A stretch of DNA of 64,000 nucleotides from Treponema sp. UBA4377 (GTDB taxonomy: Bacteria; Spirochaetota; Spirochaetia; Treponematales; Treponemataceae). Under the pieces are notes generated by a model that searched no databases, was not told where the DNA came from, and was given only the letters and a program-made list of their open reading frames with translations. Below, one piece after another: positions 25,856 to 34,724 of this stretch; position 1 is the first letter of the stretch, and each line of letters begins with the position of its first letter. Where the stretch lies: assembly GCA_002391235.1 (NCBI GenBank), contig DGRX01000020.1, positions 27,864 to 91,863 on the forward strand, in the 5' to 3' direction. A program made the position numbers and the translations under genes.

Positions 25856-26179
25856 TTTTTCGCCCAAAAAGCGCTCAAGGGTGTCCAGTAGGTCAGAGAC
25901 ATTTGCCCGCACTTGCTTCATGAGGGAACGGGTTTGAAGGCTGTTGTAGTTGACGGATTTTCCCAAAGGCAAGAGTAGTTCGAAGGGTTCGACTTCGAGG
26001 GCGTTGGACAAGGCCAAGAGAGTGTCGTATTTTCCCCAACGGCGTCCGCTTTCTATGTCGCTCAAAAACTTTTCGCTAAGGCCGGCTTTTTCCGCAAGCT
26101 CGCGCTGTTTTAATCCGCGCTCCTTTCTTTTTTCCTTTATGTTTGAAGTGTAAACTAAATTTAATTCTTCAAGCGTCAT
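25853..26179 (-). CDS. XRE/Cro-C1 family transcriptional regulator
   Basis: This 108-residue protein has an HTH_3 domain at about residues 12-72 (RKERGLKQRELAEKAGLSEKFLSDIESGRRWGKYDTL), followed by a short helical tail. It is not similar in its tail to the XRE protein at 4441. The gene is divergent from the lipoprotein operon at 26339 across 159 bp and may regulate it. No ribosome site precedes the ATG; CATAAT ends 6 nt before it. Confidence 0.85.
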   Translation of the reverse strand: MTLEELNLVYTSNIKEKRKERGLKQRELAEKAGLSEKFLSDIESGRRWGKYDTLLALSNALEVEPFELLLPLGKSVNYNSLQTRSLMKQVRANVSDLLDTLERFLGEK

Positions 26180-26185
26180 GGAACC

Positions 26186-26214
26186 ATTATGCGGCGCTTT
26201 TTTATTATTCTAAA
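26186..26214 (-). promoter_or_regulatory. Promoter of the XRE gene (leaderless type)
   Basis: On the minus strand: TTTAGA (26209-26214), 17 bp, CATAAT (26186-26191), 6 nt, then the ATG at 26179. Confidence 0.5.
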
Positions 26215-26256
26215 CAGTCAAAATGCCGTAAAAACCGTTGTTTTGCTATAAATTTA

Positions 26257-26285
26257 TTGATAAAAGCGGAATTTAGCGCTATAAT
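26257..26285 (+). promoter_or_regulatory. Promoter of the surface lipoprotein operon
   Basis: TTGATA (26257-26262), 17 bp, TATAAT (26280-26285). The start near 26292 leaves a 47-nt leader. Confidence 0.7.
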
Positions 26286-26296
26286 TATGGATATTT

Positions 26297-26313
26297 TCCG
26301 TCAAAATGACGGA
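26297..26313. promoter_or_regulatory. Palindrome in the lipoprotein leader
   Basis: Perfect 7-3-7 dyad TCCGTCA-AAA-TGACGGA just downstream of the predicted start. It shares the GTCA-N3-TGAC core with the two palindromes upstream of the sigma gene at 56115 and 56155. It could be an operator or an RNA hairpin near the ribosome site. Confidence 0.5.
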
Positions 26314-26338
26314 GTTTTAACGCGGGAGACAGAATTTT

Positions 26339-28735
26339 ATGAAAAAACTTTTCCTTTTGTTTGCGGCTTTTTTCTTTGCGGTGTGCATTTTTTCTTGCTC
26401 TAACTCTGCTGGCGGAGGAGGCGACGCTCCTACAGTAACTACGCCAACGGACAATCCAACAACGCCAAGCGGCGGCGAAAGCCAGCCGGATTCCGGCGGC
26501 GGAACGCAAACAACTCCCACAACCCCAACACCAACGCCTCCAGCGGAATGGAACGTCACATACGTCATAACGAACGGCTCCGACGATATGACAAGCGAAT
26601 CGCGGACGAGCGGAAAATATACCGCCCAAAGCGAATTGACGATTCCGCAAAAAGACAGCTTCCAATTCAAGGGCTGGTATTCCGACCAAGCGCAAACGCA
26701 AGCGGTCACCAGCTTTGCGGGGCTTAGCGGCGACGTTGTTTTGTACGGCCACTGGGCTGGAACGCTTTACACGGTCGTGATTGAAGGAATAGACGGCGCG
26801 ACATTGGCGGAAGGTTCGCTTGCGGTTACGGGATTCAGCACGGAAGACGCGACGCTTTCTTTGCCCGCTTACACAAAGCGCTTTTACGATTTTGCAGGCT
26901 TGTATTTGGACAGCGAGTTCAACGGAACTGCCGTAACGCAGATTGACAAAGACAGCGCCGAGGCTGGAGCCACACTGACCTTGTACGCAAAGTGGACGGA
27001 AAAAATTTACACGGTAAATTACGATTTGCTTTTTGATAGCGGCGTGACAAATCCGAATACTGCTACAAGCGTGTCTGCATCAACCGGAGGCGCGTTGGCC
27101 TCTCCGATTTATACAGACAGCAATTTTGTTTTTGCGGGCTGGTTTGCGGATTATAGCGGAGGAACATATTCTAATCAAGTTACAGAACTTCCTGTTGATG
27201 GTGTTGCCGGGGATGATAATTCAATAACCCTTCATGCTAAATGGACGCATGCCACGCCGTGGACACCAAGCGGAGCTACTGTGCGGGTGACTACAATGCA
27301 ATCGGTGGCGAATGACATTGCGGCGCTTACGTTGGAAGGAGAAGAATTTTATTTGCTTGTCACTGATACAAGCATAAATCGTTGGCAGAATGGATCTGTA
27401 AACGCCGCTCTGAAGGCCAATATTACAACAGATTTCTATTTTGACTTTAGCGCCGCGACAACTCTGTTTGAGTTGACAGGTAGCTTCTTTAATAGATGCG
27501 AGAATTTTACCGGCATAACGCTCCCTGATTCATTTAACAGTTCGGACTATGGGTTTATTGGTACAAAATTAAAAGTTATAAAACTGCCGGATCAAGTTAC
27601 ACGAATACCTTATAGTGCTTTTGAAAATTGTGCCGAACTTGAAACAGTTTATCTTTCAAAGAATCTTGTAAGAATTCTTTCAGCAGCATTTAGGAATTGT
27701 CTCAATATAAAAGAAATTTACTATAATTCTACATATGAAGATTTGAAAAATGTAAATATGGATTCTAAACCTACTCAGTATGGAGGAGCTCTTTATGTTT
27801 TGGAACAAGAAGAATGGAAACGAGTTTATGTTATAACATATGAATTGAATTCTGGCAAATGGACAACTGGCTACAAAGCCCAAGAACTTTTCATAGAATC
27901 TGAAAATATTATTTTGCCGACAGCTGAAAATATTTATAGAGATGGTTATGATTTTGACGGTTGGTATGACAACAATCGATATACAGGCACTGCTTATACA
28001 GAGGTACCTGTTGGAACAACGAATAATGGAAAGTATTGGGCAAAATGGGTGCCTAGAAATGACACGCCGTATAAGGTTTTGCACTATCAGGAAAATCCTA
28101 ACGATTCAAACTACACTCTCTATGAAACTGAAAATTTAACGGGGGCAACAGCGTCTTATGTTACGCCGACTTCAAAAGATTATCCAGGTTTTACGGCAGA
28201 ACCTGTCAGTCGCCAATATATCAATGGAAATGGCAGCACAGAGATGAAAATCTACTACAAGCGCAAAACCGTGACTCTAACTCTAGATCTTGCGGGCGGC
28301 ACTTTGGATGGTCAAACTGGAACACTTGAGAAAACTGGAAAAAACAGCGCTTTCGTTCCAACTCTCTCCAATCCGCAAAGAGCAAACTATACCTTTATGG
28401 GCTGGAATACACACGGCGGCGCGCTGCCTTCTGTTTACGAGGAAGACGCGACCTACACCGCCGTGTGGCTTTTGAACGAAGTTCGCGGCATAGATATTTC
28501 GGTTGACCCGCTTTCGGACATAAACGTGACTAAATCGCAAAGCGGCAACATTGTTACGTTCACAGCTGAAGAATGCGATTCATACAGTTGGACGCTGGAC
28601 GGCGCGGCAAAAGGCTCCGCGCGGACTTGCTCAATCGACACGTCAAGTTTGTTAAAAGGAACATACACGCTGACGCTGGAAGCAAAGAAAGGCGGCAAAT
28701 GGTTCTCGTATACCGCCCAAATCAAGGTTAACTAA
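26339..28735 (+). CDS. Surface lipoprotein with InlB-type repeats and a short LRR segment
   Basis: This 798-residue protein begins with a signal peptide ending in the lipobox IFSC (Cys20). A Pro/Thr/Gly-rich linker (about 22-62) is followed by about three InlB B-type/Listeria-Bacteroides repeats ending in FKGWYS...LYGHW, FAGLYL...LYAKW and FAGWFA...LHAKW. A BspA-like LRR segment (about 390-475), further repeats (YDFDGWYD...YWAKW, FMGWNTHG) and an Ig-like C-terminus complete it. Probably surface-exposed and adhesive. Base composition turns AT-rich inside the gene (about 27030-28140), suggesting domain exchange. It is followed by a similar gene 11 nt later. Confidence 0.85.
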   Translation: MKKLFLLFAAFFFAVCIFSCSNSAGGGGDAPTVTTPTDNPTTPSGGESQPDSGGGTQTTPTTPTPTPPAEWNVTYVITNGSDDMTSESRTSGKYTAQSELTIPQKDSFQFKGWYSDQAQTQAVTSFAGLSGDVVLYGHWAGTLYTVVIEGIDGATLAEGSLAVTGFSTEDATLSLPAYTKRFYDFAGLYLDSEFNGTAVTQIDKDSAEAGATLTLYAKWTEKIYTVNYDLLFDSGVTNPNTATSVSASTGGALASPIYTDSNFVFAGWFADYSGGTYSNQVTELPVDGVAGDDNSITLHAKWTHATPWTPSGATVRVTTMQSVANDIAALTLEGEEFYLLVTDTSINRWQNGSVNAALKANITTDFYFDFSAATTLFELTGSFFNRCENFTGITLPDSFNSSDYGFIGTKLKVIKLPDQVTRIPYSAFENCAELETVYLSKNLVRILSAAFRNCLNIKEIYYNSTYEDLKNVNMDSKPTQYGGALYVLEQEEWKRVYVITYELNSGKWTTGYKAQELFIESENIILPTAENIYRDGYDFDGWYDNNRYTGTAYTEVPVGTTNNGKYWAKWVPRNDTPYKVLHYQENPNDSNYTLYETENLTGATASYVTPTSKDYPGFTAEPVSRQYINGNGSTEMKIYYKRKTVTLTLDLAGGTLDGQTGTLEKTGKNSAFVPTLSNPQRANYTFMGWNTHGGALPSVYEEDATYTAVWLLNEVRGIDISVDPLSDINVTKSQSGNIVTFTAEECDSYSWTLDGAAKGSARTCSIDTSSLLKGTYTLTLEAKKGGKWFSYTAQIKVN

Positions 28736-28746
28736 GGAGATGCAAT

Positions 28747-31700
28747 ATGACTAGGATGACAAAGGTTATTACAACTGTAACGACTGCGTTTTTTGCGCTT
28801 GGACTTTTTTCTTGTTCAAACTTTCAGGATAGCGGTGCGATTGCGGTGCCGTTTGTAGCGCCGACTTTTGATGCAAATGCCGCATATTTAACGCTGAGTT
28901 TGGACGATGCTTCTGTATCAAAGACTCTTTTGCCCGATGTTCAAAGCGCGGTTTTTGAAAGTCTTGTTCTAAAAGGAACAAAACAAGGGGGGGCTCAAAG
29001 AACGCTTGGCTCTTGGGCAAGTGCCGCCGCAATGCAAAGCGCGTCCATTCCGCTTGAACTTGGAACATGGACGTTCAATCTTAGCGCTGCAAGCGGCGGA
29101 AGTTCTTTTAGCGGAACTTTGCAAAAAGAAATCGTTAGCGGGCAAAACTCGCTTTTATTCAGCCTTGCGCTTGACGATATTGGCGGCGGCCCTGGTTCCT
29201 TTAGCCTTGCGCTTTCTTTTGACGGAGCGGCAAACGCTCAAAATGTTTCCCGCGTAGTCGCCTCGCTGGAAAATATGGACAAGACAATCGTAAGCGGTTA
29301 TGAGCCAAAAAATCTTGCGATTTCAAACAACGCGGTTACCTTTAGCGGCTCACAAATCACGGCGGGAACATACAGGGCTAAGATAAAGTTTTACGCAAGC
29401 GTCAATGGGGTCGATACGGAAATCGCCTCTTGGAGCGAACTTGTTCAAATCGCAAGCGGCTTTGACTCTTCCGCCAGTCGGACGATAGAAAGTTTTGACG
29501 AGCTTTACACAATCACCTACGAATTGAACGGCGGCTCTTTTGCCCCTGGCACTGTCGCGCCGGAAACGTTTACACGAAGAAGCGCGGCGATAGCGTTGCC
29601 GCAAAGTGTTGCGCGGGATTATTACACATTCAGCGGTTGGCATACAGATTCAACTTGTTCGGCAGAAAGCAAAATTACAGCGATAGGAAATGGCGATGAA
29701 AATGTAACGCTTTACGCAAAGTGGACGGCGAAAAAATATACAATTACATACAATTTTGTTCATAAACTAATTAAGTCAACTTACACTGTGGAAGATGATG
29801 TAAGTCTTGTGGAGCCTTCTGAAGAAGATATTTCATTTATAGAATGGTGGTTTGAAGATGCGGAATGCGCGATGCAAACTATAACAGGTTGGAAGGCAGG
29901 AGAACGTCATTCTGACATTAATCTTTATGCAAAATATAATGTTTCCGCAACCGGTGATAGTAATAATATAGTTGCGAAAATAAAAAATATGACAAAAAGC
30001 GGTACTGTAAAAGCTACTGGAATTTTTTCAGCGGATGTGATTCGCAAAATTAATGCGGCTCTTAAAGAACTGCATTCGTCAAAGCCTGATATTCTTGTTA
30101 CTTTGGATTTGTCAGAGGTTCAAGGCCTCTCTGGTTTGGAAGAGGCGTCATCGTTAAATAATTATTGTTCATTTTATGAATGCGTAAATTTAAAACAAGT
30201 TATTTTGCCTTCTGGGGAATTCTCTATTGGCGCTAACGCTTTTAAGGGATGCGTTGGATTAAAGAATGTAACTGTTCCTGACAGTGTAAAATCTATAGGG
30301 GAGGGTGCCTTCAGCGGCTGCTCATCTCTTGAGAAAATTACGCTTCCATTTGTTGGCAAGTATGCAGCTGATGAAGTTAAGTCATGTGAGGAATGGCTAT
30401 TTGGCTATATTTTTGGAAAAAATTCATATGATGGCGGAACGGCGACGAAGCAAAAATATGAAGTATACTCCCCTACCGGCGGACATGTCTGGTATGAAGA
30501 GGAACCCACTTTTTACATTCCAGCTTCTCTGAAAAAGGTTGTGCTGACAAGCAATGCGATTATCCCACGATATGCCTTCTATAACTGTAAAGAAATTACG
30601 GAAGTGGTTATTCCTGAAACCACAACAAAAATAGGTCATTACGCTTTTAATTATTGCTTAAGTCTTGACAACATAAATATTCCAGACAGTGTGGAAGTAA
30701 TAGAAGGTGAAGCATTTTATCATACAAATGCAGTCAATATAAAAATAGGAAAAATCGCGGAGAAAGGTGTCAGTTTGTCCGGTTTGTTCAGTGGAAATGT
30801 GACGAAAAATGTATCTTTTTCTGAGGGTGTAACGAAAATTGGCGACGGCCTGTTTAAGAATTCTGAAGCGCCATTGAATATACAGTTTTCAAGCAACATA
30901 ACATCAATCGGAAACCATGCTTTTGAGAATGCCTCTGGTCTCACAGATTTTGTAATTCCTAATAGCATTGAAAGTATAGGCGAGTATATTTTCTCTGGTT
31001 GTTCAAATCTTAAATCTGTAACATTCCCTAGCGGCATTACGGAGATTCCTTCACATGCCTTTTCGGGGTGCTCAAGTCTTGAAACTATGACAATTCCTGA
31101 TAGCATTACAAGTCTTGGCGACTATATTTTTTCTGATTGCGCAAACCTAAAATCTGTTACATTTCCAAATGGCATTACAGAAATTCCAAATGGAACTTTT
31201 TCTGGTTGCGCGAATTTTAAAACTATAATAATTCCTAGTGGTCTTACGAGTATTGGTAACTATGCCTTTTCTGGTTGTACAGCTCTTAAATACGATTCTT
31301 TGCCGAGTTTTGACAATGTTACAAAAATTGGTTGGTGTGCTTTTGAAAACTGCGCAAGCCTTTGGCGTATTAACATTCCCTATGGTCTTAAATATATTCC
31401 AAGTGGATTTTGTAAAGGATGTTCCAAACTTTCATATATATATTGGTCAAAGGCAAATGATATCGAATCAATTGGCGAAAGCGCTTTTGAAAATTGTACG
31501 GCGCTCGAATTTTCTTTGACTTTTCCTGTATCATTAAAAAAAATTGGCAAAAAAGCGTTCCAAGGTTGTACTAGTCTGACAACCTTAAAATTTGATACGG
31601 AGATAAATGCTATTGAAGCCTGTGCTTTTAATGGTTGTTCAAGTCTAAAATCAGCCGAATTCAAGGATACGACAAGCCTATGGTATTGGAAAGACGAAGA

Positions 31701-31812
31701 GGGGAAACCAGCACCTTACATTGGAGATGTTGGGTCTCCTATGGAGACTGATGTTAAAGAAAATGCAAAAGCATTGTTGCGTATTACTGATTATGGACTG
31801 TATAGGAAATAA
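28747..31812 (+). CDS. Giant surface lipoprotein with BspA-type leucine-rich repeats
   Basis: This 1021-residue protein has a signal peptide and lipobox LFSC (Cys23). Residues about 250-400 hold two InlB-type repeats (FSGWHTDS...LYAKW). From about residue 475 to 990 there is a long array of BspA/TpLRR repeats of about 23 residues, with the pattern IP-x-S-(I/V)-x-x-IG-x-x-(A/I)F-x-x-C-x-x-L. GC content falls at about 29740 and stays low through the array. AAGGAG precedes the ATG. It shares a transcript with the lipoprotein upstream. Such proteins mediate adhesion and interbacterial binding in oral and gut treponemes. Confidence 0.88.
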   Translation: MTRMTKVITTVTTAFFALGLFSCSNFQDSGAIAVPFVAPTFDANAAYLTLSLDDASVSKTLLPDVQSAVFESLVLKGTKQGGAQRTLGSWASAAAMQSASIPLELGTWTFNLSAASGGSSFSGTLQKEIVSGQNSLLFSLALDDIGGGPGSFSLALSFDGAANAQNVSRVVASLENMDKTIVSGYEPKNLAISNNAVTFSGSQITAGTYRAKIKFYASVNGVDTEIASWSELVQIASGFDSSASRTIESFDELYTITYELNGGSFAPGTVAPETFTRRSAAIALPQSVARDYYTFSGWHTDSTCSAESKITAIGNGDENVTLYAKWTAKKYTITYNFVHKLIKSTYTVEDDVSLVEPSEEDISFIEWWFEDAECAMQTITGWKAGERHSDINLYAKYNVSATGDSNNIVAKIKNMTKSGTVKATGIFSADVIRKINAALKELHSSKPDILVTLDLSEVQGLSGLEEASSLNNYCSFYECVNLKQVILPSGEFSIGANAFKGCVGLKNVTVPDSVKSIGEGAFSGCSSLEKITLPFVGKYAADEVKSCEEWLFGYIFGKNSYDGGTATKQKYEVYSPTGGHVWYEEEPTFYIPASLKKVVLTSNAIIPRYAFYNCKEITEVVIPETTTKIGHYAFNYCLSLDNINIPDSVEVIEGEAFYHTNAVNIKIGKIAEKGVSLSGLFSGNVTKNVSFSEGVTKIGDGLFKNSEAPLNIQFSSNITSIGNHAFENASGLTDFVIPNSIESIGEYIFSGCSNLKSVTFPSGITEIPSHAFSGCSSLETMTIPDSITSLGDYIFSDCANLKSVTFPNGITEIPNGTFSGCANFKTIIIPSGLTSIGNYAFSGCTALKYDSLPSFDNVTKIGWCAFENCASLWRINIPYGLKYIPSGFCKGCSKLSYIYWSKANDIESIGESAFENCTALEFSLTFPVSLKKIGKKAFQGCTSLTTLKFDTEINAIEACAFNGCSSLKSAEFKDTTSLWYWKDEEGKPAPYIGDVGSPMETDVKENAKALLRITDYGLYRK

Positions 31813-31829
31813 CTGCGCGGAGAAAAAAA

Positions 31830-32408
31830 ATGAAAAAGAATGACGAAGACGAAATGATTTTATCAGTTAAGAAAACCAAGAAGGATATTTATAGTGTTAA
31901 ATTTGATGGGGCAAAAGGGAAAAGTAAATCAACTTTTGGGGATGATCTACAGTATTCCGGTTCAGTGAAAGGGAAGGTCGTTCTTCTTATAGCTATAATT
32001 TTTACTCTGTTGTTTACTTGCTATATTGTTGCCAAAATGATCGATGCGAGTAAATGTTGCAATGTTTCAGTAACTGGCCAAACCACAGAAAATTCTATCT
32101 CTGAAAACACATCTAGCCCGCGATTTTGTTGTGAATGCAAAGGGAATGCATCAAAGTCTTTAGTTTGCAAAATAAAAGAAATTGTGGGTAAAAGTTATTT
32201 TGTCTTTTTTTTGTTTTGTTTTTTATATTTTATCATATTCATAGCGACTCTTGTCGTTTTGTTTTTGCTTTTGATAAACGATGATTCTGGACTTAAATTT
32301 GCAAAGATAAATGCTATTTGCAGTGTGAAGAATCGACTGTTGCAGGATGAATATAGACGCAATGATGACCTTCTCAAGCACTATATGACCTGTGTGACTG
32401 AGATTTAA
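31830..32408 (+). CDS. Hypothetical membrane protein
   Basis: This 192-residue protein belongs to no recognised family. It has two hydrophobic segments (about 50-70, VVLLIAIIFTLLFTCYIVA, and about 128-152, FVFFLFCFLYFIIFIATLVV), with a Cys-containing loop between them that includes CC and CEC. AT-rich, like the LRR array before it. It starts 17 nt after the giant lipoprotein, with GGAG upstream, so it is in the same operon. Confidence 0.6.
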   Translation: MKKNDEDEMILSVKKTKKDIYSVKFDGAKGKSKSTFGDDLQYSGSVKGKVVLLIAIIFTLLFTCYIVAKMIDASKCCNVSVTGQTTENSISENTSSPRFCCECKGNASKSLVCKIKEIVGKSYFVFFLFCFLYFIIFIATLVVLFLLLINDDSGLKFAKINAICSVKNRLLQDEYRRNDDLLKHYMTCVTEI

Positions 32409-32422
32409 AATTGATAAAACAA

Positions 32423-32983
32423 ATGATAAGCTCTTTCATAACCAATATTGTTCCTCTTGCGACGCTTGTTGCAACAATTTGGATTCCAATTAAAATCAAA
32501 TGGGAGCAAGAGTATTCCTCGCTCTTGGATTTTTACAGAGGCTTTGATTACGCCATCGCGTTTCAAGGCGTGATTCAGTTCTTTTTCAACGACTGCGGCC
32601 GCGACATGAGCCGCGTAAAGGCGGAATACAAAAGACGTTTTATTGAAGAAGTGGAAAATAAGCCAGGCAACATCAATAAGGAAAATTGCCTTCACTTCCA
32701 GCGCCGCGTTTTGGCGCAATTCTTTTGGCAGCTCAACGAATGCGCAAAAAGCTTTTCAATCGGAAAACACCGCGTCACAAACGACTTTACCAACGCCGAA
32801 GCCAAACTGCTCAAAATTCTGATTTACATGGGCCAAGCGATTGACGATGACCCGCTTTTATACAAAGACATTTCTTCCGACGCTCTTTCCCCAAAGCCCG
32901 CCCACCTAAAAGGCCAAAACAAATCCCTCGGCCAGCTGTATCAAGTCTTAAAGCAAAGCAAGCGTTTTATGGCTGGATGCTAA
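32423..32983 (+). CDS. Hypothetical membrane-anchored protein
   Basis: A protein of about 186 residues (190 if TTG 32411 is used). The N-terminus is hydrophobic (SSFITNIVPLATLVATIWIP) and the rest is soluble and helical, similar in layout to bacterial DUF4760-like proteins of unknown function. No catalytic motif is seen. It follows the preceding gene closely and is probably the last member of the lipoprotein operon. Confidence 0.6.
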   Translation: MISSFITNIVPLATLVATIWIPIKIKWEQEYSSLLDFYRGFDYAIAFQGVIQFFFNDCGRDMSRVKAEYKRRFIEEVENKPGNINKENCLHFQRRVLAQFFWQLNECAKSFSIGKHRVTNDFTNAEAKLLKILIYMGQAIDDDPLLYKDISSDALSPKPAHLKGQNKSLGQLYQVLKQSKRFMAGC

Positions 32984-33008
32984 TTGTCCGATTTTGCCAA
33001 AAAAACTC

Positions 33009-33038
33009 TTGCAAATTATGATAATATTATGATATAAT
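33009..33038 (+). promoter_or_regulatory. Promoter and repeats of the Phd/ParE-type operon
   Basis: TTGCAA (33009-33014), 18 bp, TATAAT (33033-33038). Within it TTATGATA occurs twice (33016-33023 and 33028-33035), suitable as antitoxin binding sites. Confidence 0.5.
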
Positions 33039-33056
33039 TATGCCATAGGAGTTTTT

Positions 33057-33323
33057 ATGTTGCAGATTAGACCTGTGTCGGATTTAAGGAATAAGTTTTC
33101 AGAAATAGAGAGCATTGTCACAACAAGCAAGCGGCCTGTTTTTTTGACAAAGAACGGATATGGCTCTATGGTTGTTATGAGCCTTGATTTGTACGAAACG
33201 CTTTCGGACGATACTGAACGCCAGCTTGACGTAGCTGACATTCAAGCCGCCTCAACCGACGCGCGCCTTTCGCACAAAAAAGTTTTTTCGTCTGTCCGCT
33301 CAAGGATAAAAAAAGTTAAATGA
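33057..33323 (+). CDS. Phd/YefM-family antitoxin
   Basis: This 88-residue protein has the Phd/YefM fold: IRPVSDLRNKFSEIESIV at the N-terminus, then RPVFLTKNGYGSMVVMSLDLYE. The C-terminal tail should wrap around the toxin. AGGAG precedes the ATG. It overlaps the toxin gene by 4 bp. Such antitoxins repress their own promoter, and repeats are visible there. Confidence 0.9.
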   Translation: MLQIRPVSDLRNKFSEIESIVTTSKRPVFLTKNGYGSMVVMSLDLYETLSDDTERQLDVADIQAASTDARLSHKKVFSSVRSRIKKVK

Positions 33324-33628
33324 AAAAATATACTTTGCGTTATCTTCCATTGGCGGAACAAGATTTGGCGGAGATTGTGGATTATATTCAGAATAATTTG
33401 CAAAATCCCATCGCGGCTGAGAATACTCTTTCTAAAATAGAAGCGGCCATACTTGACCGCTTGGAAGCGCCGGAATCTTTCGCAATATGGAATTCCAAAA
33501 AAGAACGTCCGCATCCTTACCGCAGGATAAATGTCGGAAATTATACCGTCTGGTATGTTGTCATTGACAATGTTATGGAAGTCCGAAGAATTTTATATTC
33601 CCGCAGAGACGAAGAAAAGTTAATTTAA
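33320..33628 (+). CDS. ParE/RelE-family toxin
   Basis: This 102-residue protein has RelE/ParE features: LRYLPLAEQDLAEIVDYIQNNL at the start, PYRRINVGNYTVWYVV in the beta core and VEVRRILYSRRD-like residues at the end. Members inhibit gyrase or cleave mRNA on the ribosome; which applies is not visible. Intact, and coupled to the antitoxin by an ATGA overlap. Confidence 0.9.
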   Translation: MKKYTLRYLPLAEQDLAEIVDYIQNNLQNPIAAENTLSKIEAAILDRLEAPESFAIWNSKKERPHPYRRINVGNYTVWYVVIDNVMEVRRILYSRRDEEKLI

Positions 33629-33659
33629 AGCGCGGTTTTTGGCAGCATTTTTCGCCTAT

Positions 33660-33688
33660 TTGCAATTCCCGCGTTTTTTTGCTACACT
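33660..33688 (+). promoter_or_regulatory. Promoter of pth (leaderless type)
   Basis: TTGCAA (33660-33665), 17 bp, TACACT (33683-33688), 6 nt, ATG at 33695, with no Shine-Dalgarno sequence. Confidence 0.65.
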
Positions 33689-33694
33689 AATACT

Positions 33695-34345
33695 ATGATT
33701 AGACTCGCGGCATTTTTGGGAAACATCGGCTCGCAATACGAGCGCAACAGGCACAACACGGCGTGGCAGTTTGCAAGCGCGCTTCCGTTTTATGGGGAAC
33801 TGAACTGGCAGCAAAAATTTAAGGGCGAATGGGCGGCTCTTTCTTTTGACGATTTTTCGCAAAAGGCGGCGCTCTATTTTCCGCAGCTTTTAAACAAAGA
33901 GGGAACGCTTGTCACGCCCAAAAATCCGCCCGACAAGATTTACTTTTTAAAGCCCGGAACTTTTATGAACCTGTCCGGAGAGTCGATTTTGGCTTTGGCT
34001 CAATTCTTTAAAATCGAGCCTGCGGAAATTTTAGTTTGCCACGACGAGCTTGAACTTCCGATTGGAACCTTTAGCTTAAAGTGGTCGGGCGGACTTGCCG
34101 GCCACAACGGCCTTCGCTCCACAAAAGAAAATTTGGGCACGGCGGACTTTTGGCGCCTGCGCTTTGGCATTTCAAAGCCGGCCGGCGTCAACATAGCCGA
34201 CTACGTTTTGAGCGACTTTAAGGGCGACGAGGCTATAACGATGAGCTTGGTTTACGACAAGGCCGGCGAGCTTTTTTGCCGCGCCCTTTTGGCCAGCGAT
34301 CCCCAGCGCCTCTTGCCGCAATGGGCAAAAGTAAAGGTGGACTAA
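33695..34345 (+). CDS. pth: Peptidyl-tRNA hydrolase
   Basis: This 216-residue enzyme recycles peptidyl-tRNA. Active-site residues are all visible: Asn10 (LGNIG, where GNPG is usual), His20 in NRHNTAW, Asn92 in TFMNLSG, Asp117 in VCHDELELP and Asn138 in GHNGLRS. It is about 20 residues longer than the E. coli enzyme because of an insertion between residues 40 and 80. It stands alone, with a probable leaderless mRNA. Confidence 0.94.
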   Translation: MIRLAAFLGNIGSQYERNRHNTAWQFASALPFYGELNWQQKFKGEWAALSFDDFSQKAALYFPQLLNKEGTLVTPKNPPDKIYFLKPGTFMNLSGESILALAQFFKIEPAEILVCHDELELPIGTFSLKWSGGLAGHNGLRSTKENLGTADFWRLRFGISKPAGVNIADYVLSDFKGDEAITMSLVYDKAGELFCRALLASDPQRLLPQWAKVKVD

Positions 34346-34499
34346 GCCGCTCGTGTTGGCGGACGCAAGACCTTAATTGTTGTTTCGAGCGGTTTCGCCG
34401 CGTCCTAGTCGGACGCTTCCTATTTATTCTCAAGCGTTCGCGACATTCTGCCGATAATAAAAGCGATGCATTTTAAAAACCGTGATGTCAAGGGGAATT
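34346..34499. other. Gene-free stretch with inverted repeats
   Basis: Between pth and the small ORF there is no convincing gene. CCGCTCG (34347-34353) pairs with CGAGCGG (34386-34392), and GTCC-N5-GGAC follows. These may terminate pth or belong to a dispersed repeat family. GATAAT near 34453 could be a -10 for the small ORF. Confidence 0.4.
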
Positions 34500-34682
34500 A
34501 TGAACAATACTGTTCGCACTTTTATTTACAAAATCGGCGATGTTCAGGCTGACAGAAAAATTTTGTCCATCATGCGCGAAGGCTGGAGCATTTCGGCGGT
34601 AACGCCCAACGGTTCAGTCCGCATTACAACCTTTTGCAAAGACGCCGCCCCAATCGCGTCCGCAGTTCCTGCCCGCGGCTAA
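34500..34682 (+). CDS. Small hypothetical protein
   Basis: A 60-residue ORF preceded by AAGGGG at a good distance from the ATG. The product starts MNNTVRTFIYKIGD and ends in a Pro/Ala-rich tail; it has no signal peptide and no recognised domain. Coding status is plausible because of the ribosome site, but not proven. Confidence 0.4.
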   Translation: MNNTVRTFIYKIGDVQADRKILSIMREGWSISAVTPNGSVRITTFCKDAAPIASAVPARG

Positions 34683-34687
34683 TTTTG

Positions 34688-34716
34688 TTGAAAAATTTCA
34701 AATCCTATTGTATAAT
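34688..34716 (+). promoter_or_regulatory. Promoter of the cytoplasmic LRR gene (near-leaderless)
   Basis: TTGAAA (34688-34693), 17 bp, TATAAT (34711-34716). The start codon ATG at 34725 lies 8 nt after the -10, so the leader would be 0-2 nt. Confidence 0.75.
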
Positions 34717-34724
34717 TGAAAAAT

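Noticed and set aside
30200..31650. Repeated short sequences that might suggest a CRISPR array
   Set aside because: The period is about 69 bp, matching 23-residue leucine-rich repeats in frame. The repeats are degenerate and coding, with no unique spacers.
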